This document shows, piece after piece, positions 54,681-63,013 of a DNA stretch of 64,000 nt. This DNA is from Burkholderia sp. BCC0506 (GTDB lineage Bacteria > Pseudomonadota > Gammaproteobacteria > Burkholderiales > Burkholderiaceae): NCBI RefSeq assembly GCF_902833145.1, contig NZ_CADFEN010000007.1, positions 327,456 through 391,455 on the forward strand, written 5' to 3'. Under the pieces are notes generated by a model. It saw nothing but the letters and a program-made list of their open reading frames with translations, had not been told where the DNA came from and made no database searches. A program made the translations under genes and the position numbers. Position 1 is the first letter of the stretch, and every line of letters starts with the position of its first letter.

Positions 54681-54850
54681 GTGCGCTCCTCGCGCCGGTC
54701 GCGGCGCGGATCACGTGCACTTTAGCGCGTTCCGTCGCCGCGCGCCCTTCATCCTTTTGGCCGATACCGCACGGCGCGCGCAGCCGTCACCATGGGCACA
54801 TCGGCAGCGTACACGGCCCGCCGGGCCTGAAGCTGCGCGGGAGACGGCAG

Positions 54851-55684
54851 GTGGAACGACACGATCCGGTATTCATTCAGGTGGGCGCGCTCGCGGACGG
54901 CTTCGCGCCGGAGGCGAACATCCTCGCACCCGTCGACGCGCTCGTCGGGCGGACACTCGCGCTCGACGACGCATCGGGCGCATGGCGCGTCTATACGTTC
55001 GAGCCGGGCGCGCTGCGATGGCGCGACGCGGCGGCCGACACGGGCGGTCGCGCGTCGTGCCGCGTGACGCAGTTGCGCGACGGCCTGTACTTCGTCGACT
55101 ACATCGATGCCGCCGCTCGGGCGACGTCGGTCAGCCTTGTGATCGATGTCGACAACGGCGTGTGGACGTCGGTCGTCGGTACGCTGCCGACCGAAGCCGA
55201 CACGCGCATCGATGCGTTCACGCGCGTCGCGCGCGGGCTGCCGCTGACGGCCGTCGATGCGCAGTTCCGGCACGGCACGCTCGGCGGCCATGCCGGGCCG
55301 GGGCCGCTGCATGCGCCCACGCGCGAGCTGATCGGCAAGCGGACGATGTACCGCTACAGCCCGACCGAATGCTACGAGCACATCTACCTGAACGACAATT
55401 TCTACGCGTGGCAGTGCCTGCAGGGCGTCGAAGGCGGGCTGGCCGATGTCGACCGCTGCCATTACTTCAAGATTGCAGACGCGCTGTATCTGTTCGTGTG
55501 GCGCGAAAAGGTGGTGCCGACGCTCGGTGTCGTGCTGATCGACCTCGCGCAATGCAAGACCGACGGCAAGATCTTCGGCTATCAGGGCGGCGATTTCGGC
55601 ACGCTGTCGAATTTCCAGATGGGCGCTTACGCGCAGGTGCTGAACGAAACCGTGCACCCGTTCGGCGGCGAGGCGCGGCGATGA
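54851..55684 (+). CDS. moaF: MoaF-family protein
   Basis: 277 residues from GTG 54851 with GGAG upstream. Two related lipocalin-like halves: FIQVGALADGFAPEANILAP, LYFVDYIDAAARATSVSLVI and DVDNGVWTSVVGTLP in the first, and RYSPTECYEHIYLNDNFYAW, CHYFKIADALYLFVWREKVV and FGYQGGDFGTLSNFQMGAYA in the second. This matches MoaF, a protein of uncertain biochemical role linked to molybdenum cofactor and monoamine metabolism. Its TGA overlaps the ATG of the SDR that follows (ATGA). Confidence 0.88.
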   Translation: MERHDPVFIQVGALADGFAPEANILAPVDALVGRTLALDDASGAWRVYTFEPGALRWRDAAADTGGRASCRVTQLRDGLYFVDYIDAAARATSVSLVIDVDNGVWTSVVGTLPTEADTRIDAFTRVARGLPLTAVDAQFRHGTLGGHAGPGPLHAPTRELIGKRTMYRYSPTECYEHIYLNDNFYAWQCLQGVEGGLADVDRCHYFKIADALYLFVWREKVVPTLGVVLIDLAQCKTDGKIFGYQGGDFGTLSNFQMGAYAQVLNETVHPFGGEARR

Positions 55685-56490
55685 CTGCCGTGCCGGGCAG
55701 CGGCAGTCTGCGTGCGGATTTCAGCGGGCGCGTCGTGCTCGTCACGGGCGCCGCGCAAGGGATCGGCGCGGCGATCGCGCGCCGTTTCGCGGAATCCGAC
55801 GCGTTCGTCGCCGTGGCGGACCTGAACGGCGACGCGGCTGCCGCGCAAGCCGAGGCGCTCGCGCGCGCGGGCGGCGACGCGCGCGCGTATCGGGTCGACG
55901 CCGCGAACCGTGGCGAACTGGATGCGCTCGTGGCGACAGTCGAGCGCGACGGTGGCCGGCTCGATGTCGTCGTCCACAATGCCGCGTATTTTCCGCTGAC
56001 GCCGTTCATGCAGATCGACGAGCCGACGCTCGACCGGACGCTGTCGGTCAACCTGTCGGCGCTGTTCTGGCTCGCGCAGGCCGCGTTGCCGGCATTCGAG
56101 CGCGCGGGGGCCGGGCGGCTGCTCGTCACGTCGTCGGTGACGGGGCCGCGGGTCGTCTATCCGGGGCTTGCGCATTACGCGGCGTCGAAGGCCGGCGTGA
56201 ACGGCTTCATTCGGGCGGCGGCGCTGGAGCTGGCGCGTCGCAACGTGACGGTCAACGGCGTCGAACCGGGGATGATCCGCACGCCGGCGGCCGGCAATCT
56301 CGGTGGCGCGTCGGTCGCCGCGCAGATCGCGCGCGACATTCCGCTGGCGAGAATGGGCGAGCCGGAGGACATCGCGAACGCGATGCTGTTTCTCGCATCG
56401 GCCGACGCGGCGTACATCACCGGGCAGACGATCGTCGTCGACGGCGGGGCGACCTTGCCGGAAAGCGGAGCGGTGCTGGGGGACGGGTAG
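55681..56490 (+). CDS. SDR oxidoreductase paired with moaF
   Basis: 269 residues from ATG 55681. Classical SDR: VVLVTGAAQGIGAAIARRFA, VVHNAAYFPL, VTSSVTGPRVVYPGLAHYAA with the catalytic Ser and YAASK, and NGVEPGMIRTPAA. It ends AYITGQTIVVDGGATLPESG. Overlaps moaF by 4 bases, so they are translationally coupled. Substrate unknown; linked by context to amine or aromatic degradation. Confidence 0.9.
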   Translation: MTAVPGSGSLRADFSGRVVLVTGAAQGIGAAIARRFAESDAFVAVADLNGDAAAAQAEALARAGGDARAYRVDAANRGELDALVATVERDGGRLDVVVHNAAYFPLTPFMQIDEPTLDRTLSVNLSALFWLAQAALPAFERAGAGRLLVTSSVTGPRVVYPGLAHYAASKAGVNGFIRAAALELARRNVTVNGVEPGMIRTPAAGNLGGASVAAQIARDIPLARMGEPEDIANAMLFLASADAAYITGQTIVVDGGATLPESGAVLGDG

Positions 56491-56584
56491 CGGTGAGTCG
56501 CGCGAGGGCGGCGGCCGCGGCGAGGCCGTGCCGGCCTTGGCGCGCGGCCCGCGCCATGGGGCCGTGCCGCACGCCGGGCCGCGA

Positions 56585-57262
56585 CTACAGCCAGCCGTTG
56601 CGGATGAATTCGACGACCGAATACCGACGCTGTTCGAGATGGTGCTGCCGGACCGCCTCGACGATGCGCGATACGCCATCCGCATAGGGTGTATCGCCGG
56701 CTACGCGCGATTCGAACTGCAGGCTGCATGCGCCATCGTCGATGCGTATCCGGTGAATCGCATGGCGGCCGAGCTGATCGTCGGGGATGCCGAATTCGCT
56801 GCGCTGTACGGCCGGGTCGCGCACGGAGCGGATGTCTTCCGGCCGCGCGCCGAGCGACCGGGCGATGCCGACGGCCGTGCCGGGCACGGACGTCTTGCCG
56901 GCCTGATGCGACTCCGTCACGCTGATCTCGCAGTCGCGGAACAGGTGGCCGTTGGTGTCCAGCATGCTCATGAACTTGAGCATCAGGATGTTCGTATTCG
57001 GGCACAGCACGACCGGAAAGCCGTACGTCCCGGTTTCGAGCTCGGAGCCGGTCGACAACTCGACGAGCGGCGACGCGGTGGCCTCGCAGAACGCGATCGC
57101 CGCGGCGAGTTCGCGGCCGGAACCGGCATGGATGACGATCGACCGGGCGTCGGTTCGCGTGCTGTCCAACCATGGCATCACGCGACAGGCGGCCGGATCG
57201 AGCTGGTGCGAACCGAGCAACTCGTTGGCGAGCTTGCCGGTTCCGATGACGAGTACTTGCAT
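56585..57262 (-). CDS. Dihydrodipicolinate reductase-like NAD(P)-binding protein
   Basis: 225 residues from ATG 57262. The N-terminus MQVLVIGTGKLANELLGSHQ is a Rossmann-type start. ELSTGSELETGTYGFPVVLC and NTNILMLKFMSMLDTNGHLF resemble the substrate-binding domain of DapB, and CEISVTESHQAGKTSVPGTA contains the E-xHH-like/K region in the form ESHQAGK. The family also includes non-lysine homologues. Stand-alone gene; real substrate unknown. Confidence 0.78.
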   Translation of the reverse strand: MQVLVIGTGKLANELLGSHQLDPAACRVMPWLDSTRTDARSIVIHAGSGRELAAAIAFCEATASPLVELSTGSELETGTYGFPVVLCPNTNILMLKFMSMLDTNGHLFRDCEISVTESHQAGKTSVPGTAVGIARSLGARPEDIRSVRDPAVQRSEFGIPDDQLGRHAIHRIRIDDGACSLQFESRVAGDTPYADGVSRIVEAVRQHHLEQRRYSVVEFIRNGWL

Positions 57263-57585
57263 GGGATTGACGGGTTGAAGTGGGGGATGCGAGCCGGCGG
57301 TGGCGCGGGCGTCGCGCAGGCTGGCCCGGTCGTCGTGCCGCGCGCCACGCCTGGCGAGGCTCGTGCATTATGCCCGGCCGTTCGATTGCGCGCTCGTCGA
57401 GCAGCGCGCGCAACGTCGCGACGCCCGTGATGCGTGAATCGCGAGGCGTCTCGCGACGCTGCCAGCCACCGCGAAACGACAGGGCGCTGCGCTGCCGCAC
57501 TGTCATCCCGGTTCGCATGAACGCGTGAACGGCGCTACGCTGTCGGCATTTCATCCCATCACCCTCGATCCAGGAGAACACATCG
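57263..57585. other. Intergenic region between DapB-like and SDR genes
   Basis: About 320 bases between divergent genes. Open frames across it are continuations of shadow frames. It probably holds both promoters; no distinctive repeat was seen. The ribosome site CAGGAG for the SDR gene is at its right end. Confidence 0.4.
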
Positions 57586-58299
57586 ATGGAACACGACCTG
57601 AAAGGCAAGGCAGTCGCGATCACCGGCGGCTTCGGTCATCTGGGCGTCGCGACGGCCGCGTGGCTGGGCCAGCGCGGCGCGCGCATCGCGCTGATCGGCC
57701 GCGGCGCAGCTCCCGCGGCGCAGGCGCTGCCCGGCGTGCCGGCCGAAGCGCTGCGCATCGGCGGCATCGATCTCGTCGATCCGCAGGCCGCCGCACAGGC
57801 GCTCGAAACGGTCGATCGCGAATTCGGCCGCGTCGACGCGCTGCTCAACATCGCGGGCGCATTCGTGTGGCAGACGATCGCCGACGGCGATGCCGCCACG
57901 TGGGACCGCATGTACGAACTGAACGTGAAGACGGCGCTGAACGCGTCGAAAGCCGCGCTGCCGTACCTGGTGGCGAGTCAGGCCGGGCGCATCGTCAACA
58001 TCGGCGCGGGTGCGGCGTTCAAGGCCGGCGCGGGGATGGGCGCGTATGCGGCCGCGAAGGCGGGCGTCGCGCGGCTCACCGAGGCGTTGGCGGCGGAACT
58101 GCTCGATCGCGGCGTGACCGTGAACGCGCTGCTGCCGAGCATCATCGATACGCCGCCGAACCGCCGGGACATGCCCGACGCCGACTTCTCGCGCTGGGTC
58201 CGGCCCGAACAGCTCGCGGCGACGATCGGATTCCTGCTGTCGGCCGACGCGCAGGCGATCACCGGTGCGTCGATTCCGGTGAGCGGCCGCGTGGCGTAG
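57586..58299 (+). CDS. SDR oxidoreductase
   Basis: 237 residues from ATG 57586 (AGGAG upstream). Classical SDR: AVAITGGFGHLGVATAAWLG with a GGxxxxG variant of the cofactor loop, LLNIAGAFVW, RIVNIGAGAAFKAGAGMGAY with catalytic Y in YAAAK, and NALLPSIIDTPPNRRDMPDA. The protein ends ITGASIPVSGRVA. Substrate not recognisable. It precedes creB by 89 bases on the same strand but is probably a separate unit. Confidence 0.88.
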   Translation: MEHDLKGKAVAITGGFGHLGVATAAWLGQRGARIALIGRGAAPAAQALPGVPAEALRIGGIDLVDPQAAAQALETVDREFGRVDALLNIAGAFVWQTIADGDAATWDRMYELNVKTALNASKAALPYLVASQAGRIVNIGAGAAFKAGAGMGAYAAAKAGVARLTEALAAELLDRGVTVNALLPSIIDTPPNRRDMPDADFSRWVRPEQLAATIGFLLSADAQAITGASIPVSGRVA

Positions 58300-58388
58300 T
58301 GCGCCGGGGAAGGGTTCGCCGGGGCCATCCGTGCGTACAATGTCGCACCGGATTGCGCGACCCGAACCCGAGACCCGAACCACAGACC

Positions 58389-59102
58389 ATGACGCCGCCC
58401 ACCATCCTGATCGTCGAAGATGAGCAGGCGATCGCGGACACGATCGTCTATGCCCTCGGCACCGACGGCATGCAGACCATCCACTGCACGCTCGGGCAGG
58501 CGGCGCTCGACCGCCTGCGCGACACGCATGTCGATCTCGTGGTGCTCGACGTCGGCCTGCCGGACTTCAGCGGCTTCGAGGTATGCCGGCGGCTGCGCAC
58601 GTTCACCGATATTCCGGTGATCTTCCTGACCGCGCGGCACGACGAGATCGACCGGATCGTCGGGCTCGAGATCGGCGCCGACGATTACGTGGTCAAGCCG
58701 TTTTCGCCGCGCGAGCTGGCCGCGCGGGTGCGCGTGATCCTGCGCCGCTTTCATCGGGCGGCCGCCTCGGAGCCGGCGCCCGCACCCGCGCCGGCCGATG
58801 CGCGTGCGCCGGTCGCTGCCGGCTTCACGCTCGACACCGACGGCGCGCGCGTGTCGTGGCTCGGCCACGCGCTGGACCTCACGCGCTACGAATTCGGGCT
58901 GCTCGCGCTGCTGGTCCGGCATCCGGGGCGCATCTACTCGCGCGAACAGTTGATGGACCTCGTCTGGCACGAGGCGCTCGATTCGGCCGACCGCACGGTC
59001 GACACGCACGTCAAGACGCTGCGCGCCAAGCTGCGCGCGATCGATCCCGAGCGGGACCCGATCCGCACGCATCGCGGGATGGGTTATTCGCTGCAACCGT
59101 AA
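58389..59102 (+). CDS. creB: Response regulator CreB
   Basis: 237 residues from ATG 58389. Receiver: ILIVEDEQAIADTIVYALGT, phospho-acceptor VVLDVGLPDFSGFEVCRRLR, FLTARHDEIDRIVGLEIGAD and VVKPFSPRELAARV. A short Ala/Pro linker leads to the OmpR-type winged helix (LTRYEFGLLALLVRHPGRIY, RTVDTHVKTLRAKLR, HRGMGYSLQP). It is followed by creC and creD, and recognises TTCAC-N6-TTCAC tags, which occur upstream of creD here. In related bacteria the system reports on carbon status or cell-wall stress. Confidence 0.93.
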   Translation: MTPPTILIVEDEQAIADTIVYALGTDGMQTIHCTLGQAALDRLRDTHVDLVVLDVGLPDFSGFEVCRRLRTFTDIPVIFLTARHDEIDRIVGLEIGADDYVVKPFSPRELAARVRVILRRFHRAAASEPAPAPAPADARAPVAAGFTLDTDGARVSWLGHALDLTRYEFGLLALLVRHPGRIYSREQLMDLVWHEALDSADRTVDTHVKTLRAKLRAIDPERDPIRTHRGMGYSLQP

Positions 59103-59117
59103 CGAGCGGCACCGCCC

Positions 59118-60578
59118 ATGCATATCGGCCTGCGCATCTTTTTCGGCTTTTTCCTGATCGTCGGCCTGGCCGCGCTGATCACGCTGCGCGTGTTCGTGCA
59201 GGAGGTGAAGCCCGGCGTGCGCGAAGCGATGGAGGACACGCTCGTCGATACTGCACAGGTGCTGGCGACGCTGGCCGCCGACGACATGGCGAACGGGCAT
59301 ATCGCCGACGGCACATTCGCACGGCAGCTCGGGAAACTGCACGAGCGCCCGGTCAGCGCGAACGTGTGGGGCATCCAGAAGAACGCGATCGGCTACCGCC
59401 TCTACATCACCGATGCGCACGGGATCGTGCGCTACGACTCGGCCGGCCGCGCGCTCGGGCAGGACTATTCGCGCTGGAACGACGTGTACCGGACGCTGCG
59501 CGGCGAATACGGCGCGCGCAGCACGCGCAGCGACCCGAACGACGACAGCAGCACCGTGATGCACGTCGCGGCGCCGATCCGGCGCGGCAACGAGATCATC
59601 GGCGTGTTGACGATCGCGAAACCGAACCAGACGGTCGCGCCGTTCATCGCGCGCAGCCAGCGCAAGATCATGCTGTACGGGGCATTGCTGATGGGCGGCG
59701 CGATCCTGATCGGCGCCGCGTGCACGTGGTGGCTGGTGCTCGGGCTGCGGCGCCTGCAGCGCTATGCACGCGCGATCGCGGCCGGCGAGCGCGCGTCGAT
59801 GCCGCTGCAGGGCGCGAACGAGCTGGCCGAGCTCGGGCGCGCGGTGGAAAGCATGCATCAGCGGCTGGAAGACCGGCAATACGTCGAAACCTACATCCAC
59901 ACGCTCACGCACGAGATGAAGAGCCCGCTGGCCGCGATCAGCGGCGCGGCCGAGCTGTTGCAGGAAGACATGCCGGTCGCGAATCGCCGGCGCTTCGCCG
60001 AGAACATCCGCCGCCAGGCCGGCCGCCTCGAACAGATGATCCGCAAGCTGCTCGCGCTGGCCGAGGTCGAGCAGAAGCAGCGGCTGTCGGTGCACGAGCC
60101 GGTCGCGCTGCGGCCGGTGCTCGAACAGCTCGTCGACGATATCGAGCCGCGCGCGCGGCAGCGCGGCGTGAGCCTGCGGATCGACGCGAACGATGCGGCC
60201 GATGAGGGCGGTGCGGCGATCGTCGACGGCGATCCGTTCCTGCTACGGCAGGCGCTCGGCAACCTGCTCGACAATGCGCTGGATTTCGCGCCGCACGGCA
60301 GCACGATCCGGATCGCGCTCGAGCGGCAGCCGGCGGGCAGGGCGCACGTCGCGGTCGTGCGCGTCGCGGACGACGGCCCCGGCGTGCCCGACTATGCACT
60401 GTCGCGCGTGTTCGAACGTTTCTATTCGCTGCCGCGGCCCGACGGGCAGGATCGCAGCACGGGCCTCGGGCTGTGTTTCGTCCGCGAAGTCGCGATGCTG
60501 CACCGTGGCCAGATCGCGCTCGCGAACCGCGCGGAAGGCGGCGCGTGCGCGACGCTCACGCTGCCGTCGGCCGGTTGA
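59118..60578 (+). CDS. creC: Sensor histidine kinase CreC
   Basis: 486 residues from ATG 59118, 15 bases after creB. Transmembrane helix 1 (LRIFFGFFLIVGLAALITLR), a periplasmic sensor domain (about 30-180), helix 2 (about 184-207), HAMP-like segment, and HisKA with the phospho-histidine in YIHTLTHEMKSPLAAISGAA. The ATPase domain has LGNLLDNALDFAPHG (N box), VADDGPGVPDYAL (G1) and STGLGLCFVREV (G2). It phosphorylates CreB. The signal is unknown. Confidence 0.93.
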   Translation: MHIGLRIFFGFFLIVGLAALITLRVFVQEVKPGVREAMEDTLVDTAQVLATLAADDMANGHIADGTFARQLGKLHERPVSANVWGIQKNAIGYRLYITDAHGIVRYDSAGRALGQDYSRWNDVYRTLRGEYGARSTRSDPNDDSSTVMHVAAPIRRGNEIIGVLTIAKPNQTVAPFIARSQRKIMLYGALLMGGAILIGAACTWWLVLGLRRLQRYARAIAAGERASMPLQGANELAELGRAVESMHQRLEDRQYVETYIHTLTHEMKSPLAAISGAAELLQEDMPVANRRRFAENIRRQAGRLEQMIRKLLALAEVEQKQRLSVHEPVALRPVLEQLVDDIEPRARQRGVSLRIDANDAADEGGAAIVDGDPFLLRQALGNLLDNALDFAPHGSTIRIALERQPAGRAHVAVVRVADDGPGVPDYALSRVFERFYSLPRPDGQDRSTGLGLCFVREVAMLHRGQIALANRAEGGACATLTLPSAG

Positions 60579-60586
60579 CCGCGCAC

Positions 60587-60635
60587 TTCACGCTCGCCAC
60601 ACGTTCGCTTCACACCGGCTTCAATCGCCCTTCAC
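60587..60635 (+). promoter_or_regulatory. CreB-binding tags upstream of creD
   Basis: TTCAC at 60609, TTCAA at 60620 and TTCAC at 60631, each exactly 11 bp apart (N6 spacers), with another TTCAC at 60587, two periods further up. This matches the known cre tag TTCAC-N6-TTCAC. The last copy lies 50 bases before the creD ATG, so creD is very probably activated by CreB. Confidence 0.8.
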
Positions 60636-60684
60636 CGGGGACGCTCATGCTGACCGTACCTTCCACTCCCGGTACCTGCCAGCA

Positions 60685-62073
60685 ATGAATCGAGTCCTGT
60701 TGTTCAAGTCCATGATTACCGCGTTTCTCGCGCTGGCGATCCTGATCCCGCTGCAGATGGTCCAGGGCATCGTGCGGGACCGCGCCGACTATCGGCAGAG
60801 CGCGCTGCAGAGCATCTGGGCGAGCTACGCGGGGCCGCAGACGGTGACGGGGCCGGTGCTCGTCGTTCGCTACACGGAAGTCACGCGCGTGAGCGACGAC
60901 GTGCGGGCCGGCGGCAAGGCGAAAACCAGCCTGAAGAGCGAGACGAAACGGCTGCTCGTGTTCCCGAAGACGCTGAACGTCGACGGCACGCTGTCGGTCG
61001 GCGTGCGCTATCGCGGCATTCACAAGGCGCTCGTGTACGGCCTCGACAGCCGGATGACGGGCACGCTGCCGCTGCCGGACCTGAAGAAGCTGCCGCAGGC
61101 GGATGGCCACGTGAGCTTCAAGATCGACGGCACATACGTCGCGCTCGGCATCGGCGACCTGCGCGGGCTGAAGGCGCAGCCCGACCTGCGCATCGGCGGC
61201 AAGCGAATCGACGTGGAGCAGGGCACGCGGCTCGACAGCCTGCGCCAGGGCGTGCATGCGAACGTCGATCTCGCGGCGCTGGCGGAGGCAAACGCGGGCG
61301 CGACGGTCGTGCCGTTCAGCATCGGCTTGCCGCTGGTTGGCGCGGAATCGGTCGCGTTCGCGCCGGTGGGCGACCAGAACGACTTCTCGCTGAAATCGAC
61401 GTGGCCGCATCCGAGCTTCGACGGCGAGTTCCTGCCGGCCGAGCGCACGGTCGATGCGCGCGGCTTCGTCGGCAACTGGCATGTGACGTCGTTCAACACG
61501 AAGGCGCGCGAACAAGTGGCGTCCGGCAACGGCGGGGGCGAGATCGAAACGGCGTCGGTGTCGGTGATCGAACCCGTGAACGTGTACCTGCAGGCCGAAC
61601 GCGCGACGAAATACGGCGCGCTGTTCGTGATGCTCACGTTCGCGAGCTTCTTCATGTACGAGCTCGTGAAGCGGCTGCGCATTCACCCGATCCAGTACAC
61701 GCTGGTCGGCCTGTCGCTCGCGCTGTTCTTCCTGCTGCTGCTGAGCCTGTCCGAGCACATCGCGTTCGGCCATGCGTATCTCGCGGCGAGCGGCGCATGC
61801 ATCGGGTTGCTCGCGTTCTATCTGTCGTTCGTGCTGCACAGCGTGAAGCGCGGTGCGGTGTTCGCGGCGCTGCTCGCGGTGCTGTACGCGGCGCTCTACG
61901 GGCTGCTGCTGTCGGAGGACAATGCGCTGATGCTCGGTTCGCTGCTGCTGTTCGCGATTCTCGCCGGCATCATGACGCTCACGCGCCGCGTCGACTGGTA
62001 TTCGCTCGGCGCCGCGTGGCAGCCGCTGGCCGACAAGCCGGGGGCGGTGAAGCCGGGTGCGCCGGCGAAGTAA
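60685..62073 (+). CDS. creD: Inner-membrane protein CreD
   Basis: 462 residues from ATG 60685. N-terminal membrane helix (SMITAFLALAILIPLQMVQG) and RADYRQSALQSIWASYAGPQ, then a large periplasmic domain (about 35-310) with GPVLVVRYTE and GVRYRGIHKALVYGLDSRMT. The C-terminal third has five to six membrane helices (KYGALFVMLTFASFFMYELV, then IHPIQYTLVGLSLALFFLLL and later helices). CreD is the best-known target of CreBC and affects envelope properties and beta-lactam response. Preceded by clear cre tags and followed by a terminator. Confidence 0.95.
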   Translation: MNRVLLFKSMITAFLALAILIPLQMVQGIVRDRADYRQSALQSIWASYAGPQTVTGPVLVVRYTEVTRVSDDVRAGGKAKTSLKSETKRLLVFPKTLNVDGTLSVGVRYRGIHKALVYGLDSRMTGTLPLPDLKKLPQADGHVSFKIDGTYVALGIGDLRGLKAQPDLRIGGKRIDVEQGTRLDSLRQGVHANVDLAALAEANAGATVVPFSIGLPLVGAESVAFAPVGDQNDFSLKSTWPHPSFDGEFLPAERTVDARGFVGNWHVTSFNTKAREQVASGNGGGEIETASVSVIEPVNVYLQAERATKYGALFVMLTFASFFMYELVKRLRIHPIQYTLVGLSLALFFLLLLSLSEHIAFGHAYLAASGACIGLLAFYLSFVLHSVKRGAVFAALLAVLYAALYGLLLSEDNALMLGSLLLFAILAGIMTLTRRVDWYSLGAAWQPLADKPGAVKPGAPAK

Positions 62074-62093
62074 GGGAGCGGGTGACGAGCATG

Positions 62094-62132
62094 CGCGCGC
62101 CGGTCGGGAATACAGCGGCCGGCGCGCGTTTT
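62094..62132 (+). terminator. Rho-independent terminator after creD
   Basis: Perfect 10-bp stem CGCGCGCCGG / CCGGCGCGCG (62094-62103 with 62119-62128), 15-base loop, then TTTT. Confidence 0.75.
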
Positions 62133-62151
62133 CGTGCGTGACCGACGCGTT

Positions 62152-62574
62152 TCAAGCAGGCGTCGGCGGACGACGAAACCGCGCCGGCGGAATCTCGGCG
62201 ACGGCCGCGATTTCGATCAGCAGGTCGGGACGGTAAAGACGCTCGACCTGGACGGTCGTCGTCACCGGATAGGGTTCCGCGAAGTACGTGTTGCGGATGT
62301 CGCCGGCCTGCATGAATGCCTCGATGTCGGTGGCGTAATGGACGAGCGAGATCACGTCGCGCATCTGTCCGCCCAGGGCGGCCAGCACGTCGCGGATGTT
62401 GTCGAGTGTCTGGCGGACCTGAGCACGCATGTCGCCGGCGCCGACCACCTGTCCGTCGCGGTCGAGCGCGACCTGCCCCTTCAGACGCACGATGCGGCCG
62501 TCGCCCTGGATCACGGCCATTGAAAACGCGCCGAACGGCGCCCAGACTTCCGGTGGATTGACGGTTTCGGCCAT
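62152..62574 (-). CDS. RidA (YjgF/YER057c) family protein
   Basis: 140 residues from ATG 62574 (AGGAG upstream). The trimeric chorismate-mutase-like fold motifs are visible: VRLKGQVALDRDGQVVGAGD, QVRQTLDNIRDVLAALGGQM and RNTYFAEPYPVTTTVQVERL, with LYRPDLLIEIAAVAEIP containing the loop with R that binds the substrate in RidA. Family members hydrolyse reactive enamine/imine intermediates. Monocistronic; which pathway it protects is unknown. Confidence 0.9.
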   Translation of the reverse strand: MAETVNPPEVWAPFGAFSMAVIQGDGRIVRLKGQVALDRDGQVVGAGDMRAQVRQTLDNIRDVLAALGGQMRDVISLVHYATDIEAFMQAGDIRNTYFAEPYPVTTTVQVERLYRPDLLIEIAAVAEIPPARFRRPPTPA

Positions 62575-62724
62575 CGCGCAGCTCCTGTGGAATCGGAACG
62601 AGGCGTGCCACGCCCTCGCGATCGCGCCATGATGGCGCGTTCATCGTCGATCCGCCCGGCCGGCCGAAAGCGGCGGCGGCCCGGATCGCCCTATACTGAC
62701 CGTTCCACATTACCGGACCACGCC

Positions 62725-62922
62725 GTGCCGAACCAAGCTTCACAAGATCCGTCCGTCGACGATCCCCGTCCGACCCCGCCTGTCCAACCCGAACTGGAAG
62801 ACTGCTGCAACAGCGGCTGCTCGCCGTGCGTCTTCGACCTGTACGACGAGGCGCTCGCGCGCTATCGCGTCGAGCTGGCCGAATGGGAGGCGCGACAGGC
62901 GCAGCGCGAGCCTCACCGATGA
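62725..62922 (+). CDS. Small oxidoreductase-like domain protein
   Basis: 65 residues from GTG 62725; ribosome site not clear and longer upstream starts are less likely. A Pro/Asp-rich N-terminus is followed by CCNSGCSPCVFDLYDEALAR and YRVELAEWEARQ. The Cx3-4CxxC cluster with the YDEAL helix is the oxidoreductase-like N-terminal domain found alone in many beta-proteobacteria. Function unknown; the cysteines suggest metal or redox chemistry. Confidence 0.75.
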   Translation: MPNQASQDPSVDDPRPTPPVQPELEDCCNSGCSPCVFDLYDEALARYRVELAEWEARQAQREPHR

Positions 62923-63013
62923 ACCGGCGGCCGGCGCGTCGCCACGCCGCGCATGCGCCGCGCCTGTATTACGGGGCTCGACCGAAGGGATGGATTCGGT
63001 CGCGTGTCAGCGC

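Noticed and set aside
57978-60095. 705-codon minus-strand open frame
   Set aside because: Antisense of the SDR, creB and creC genes, all of which have clear family motifs.
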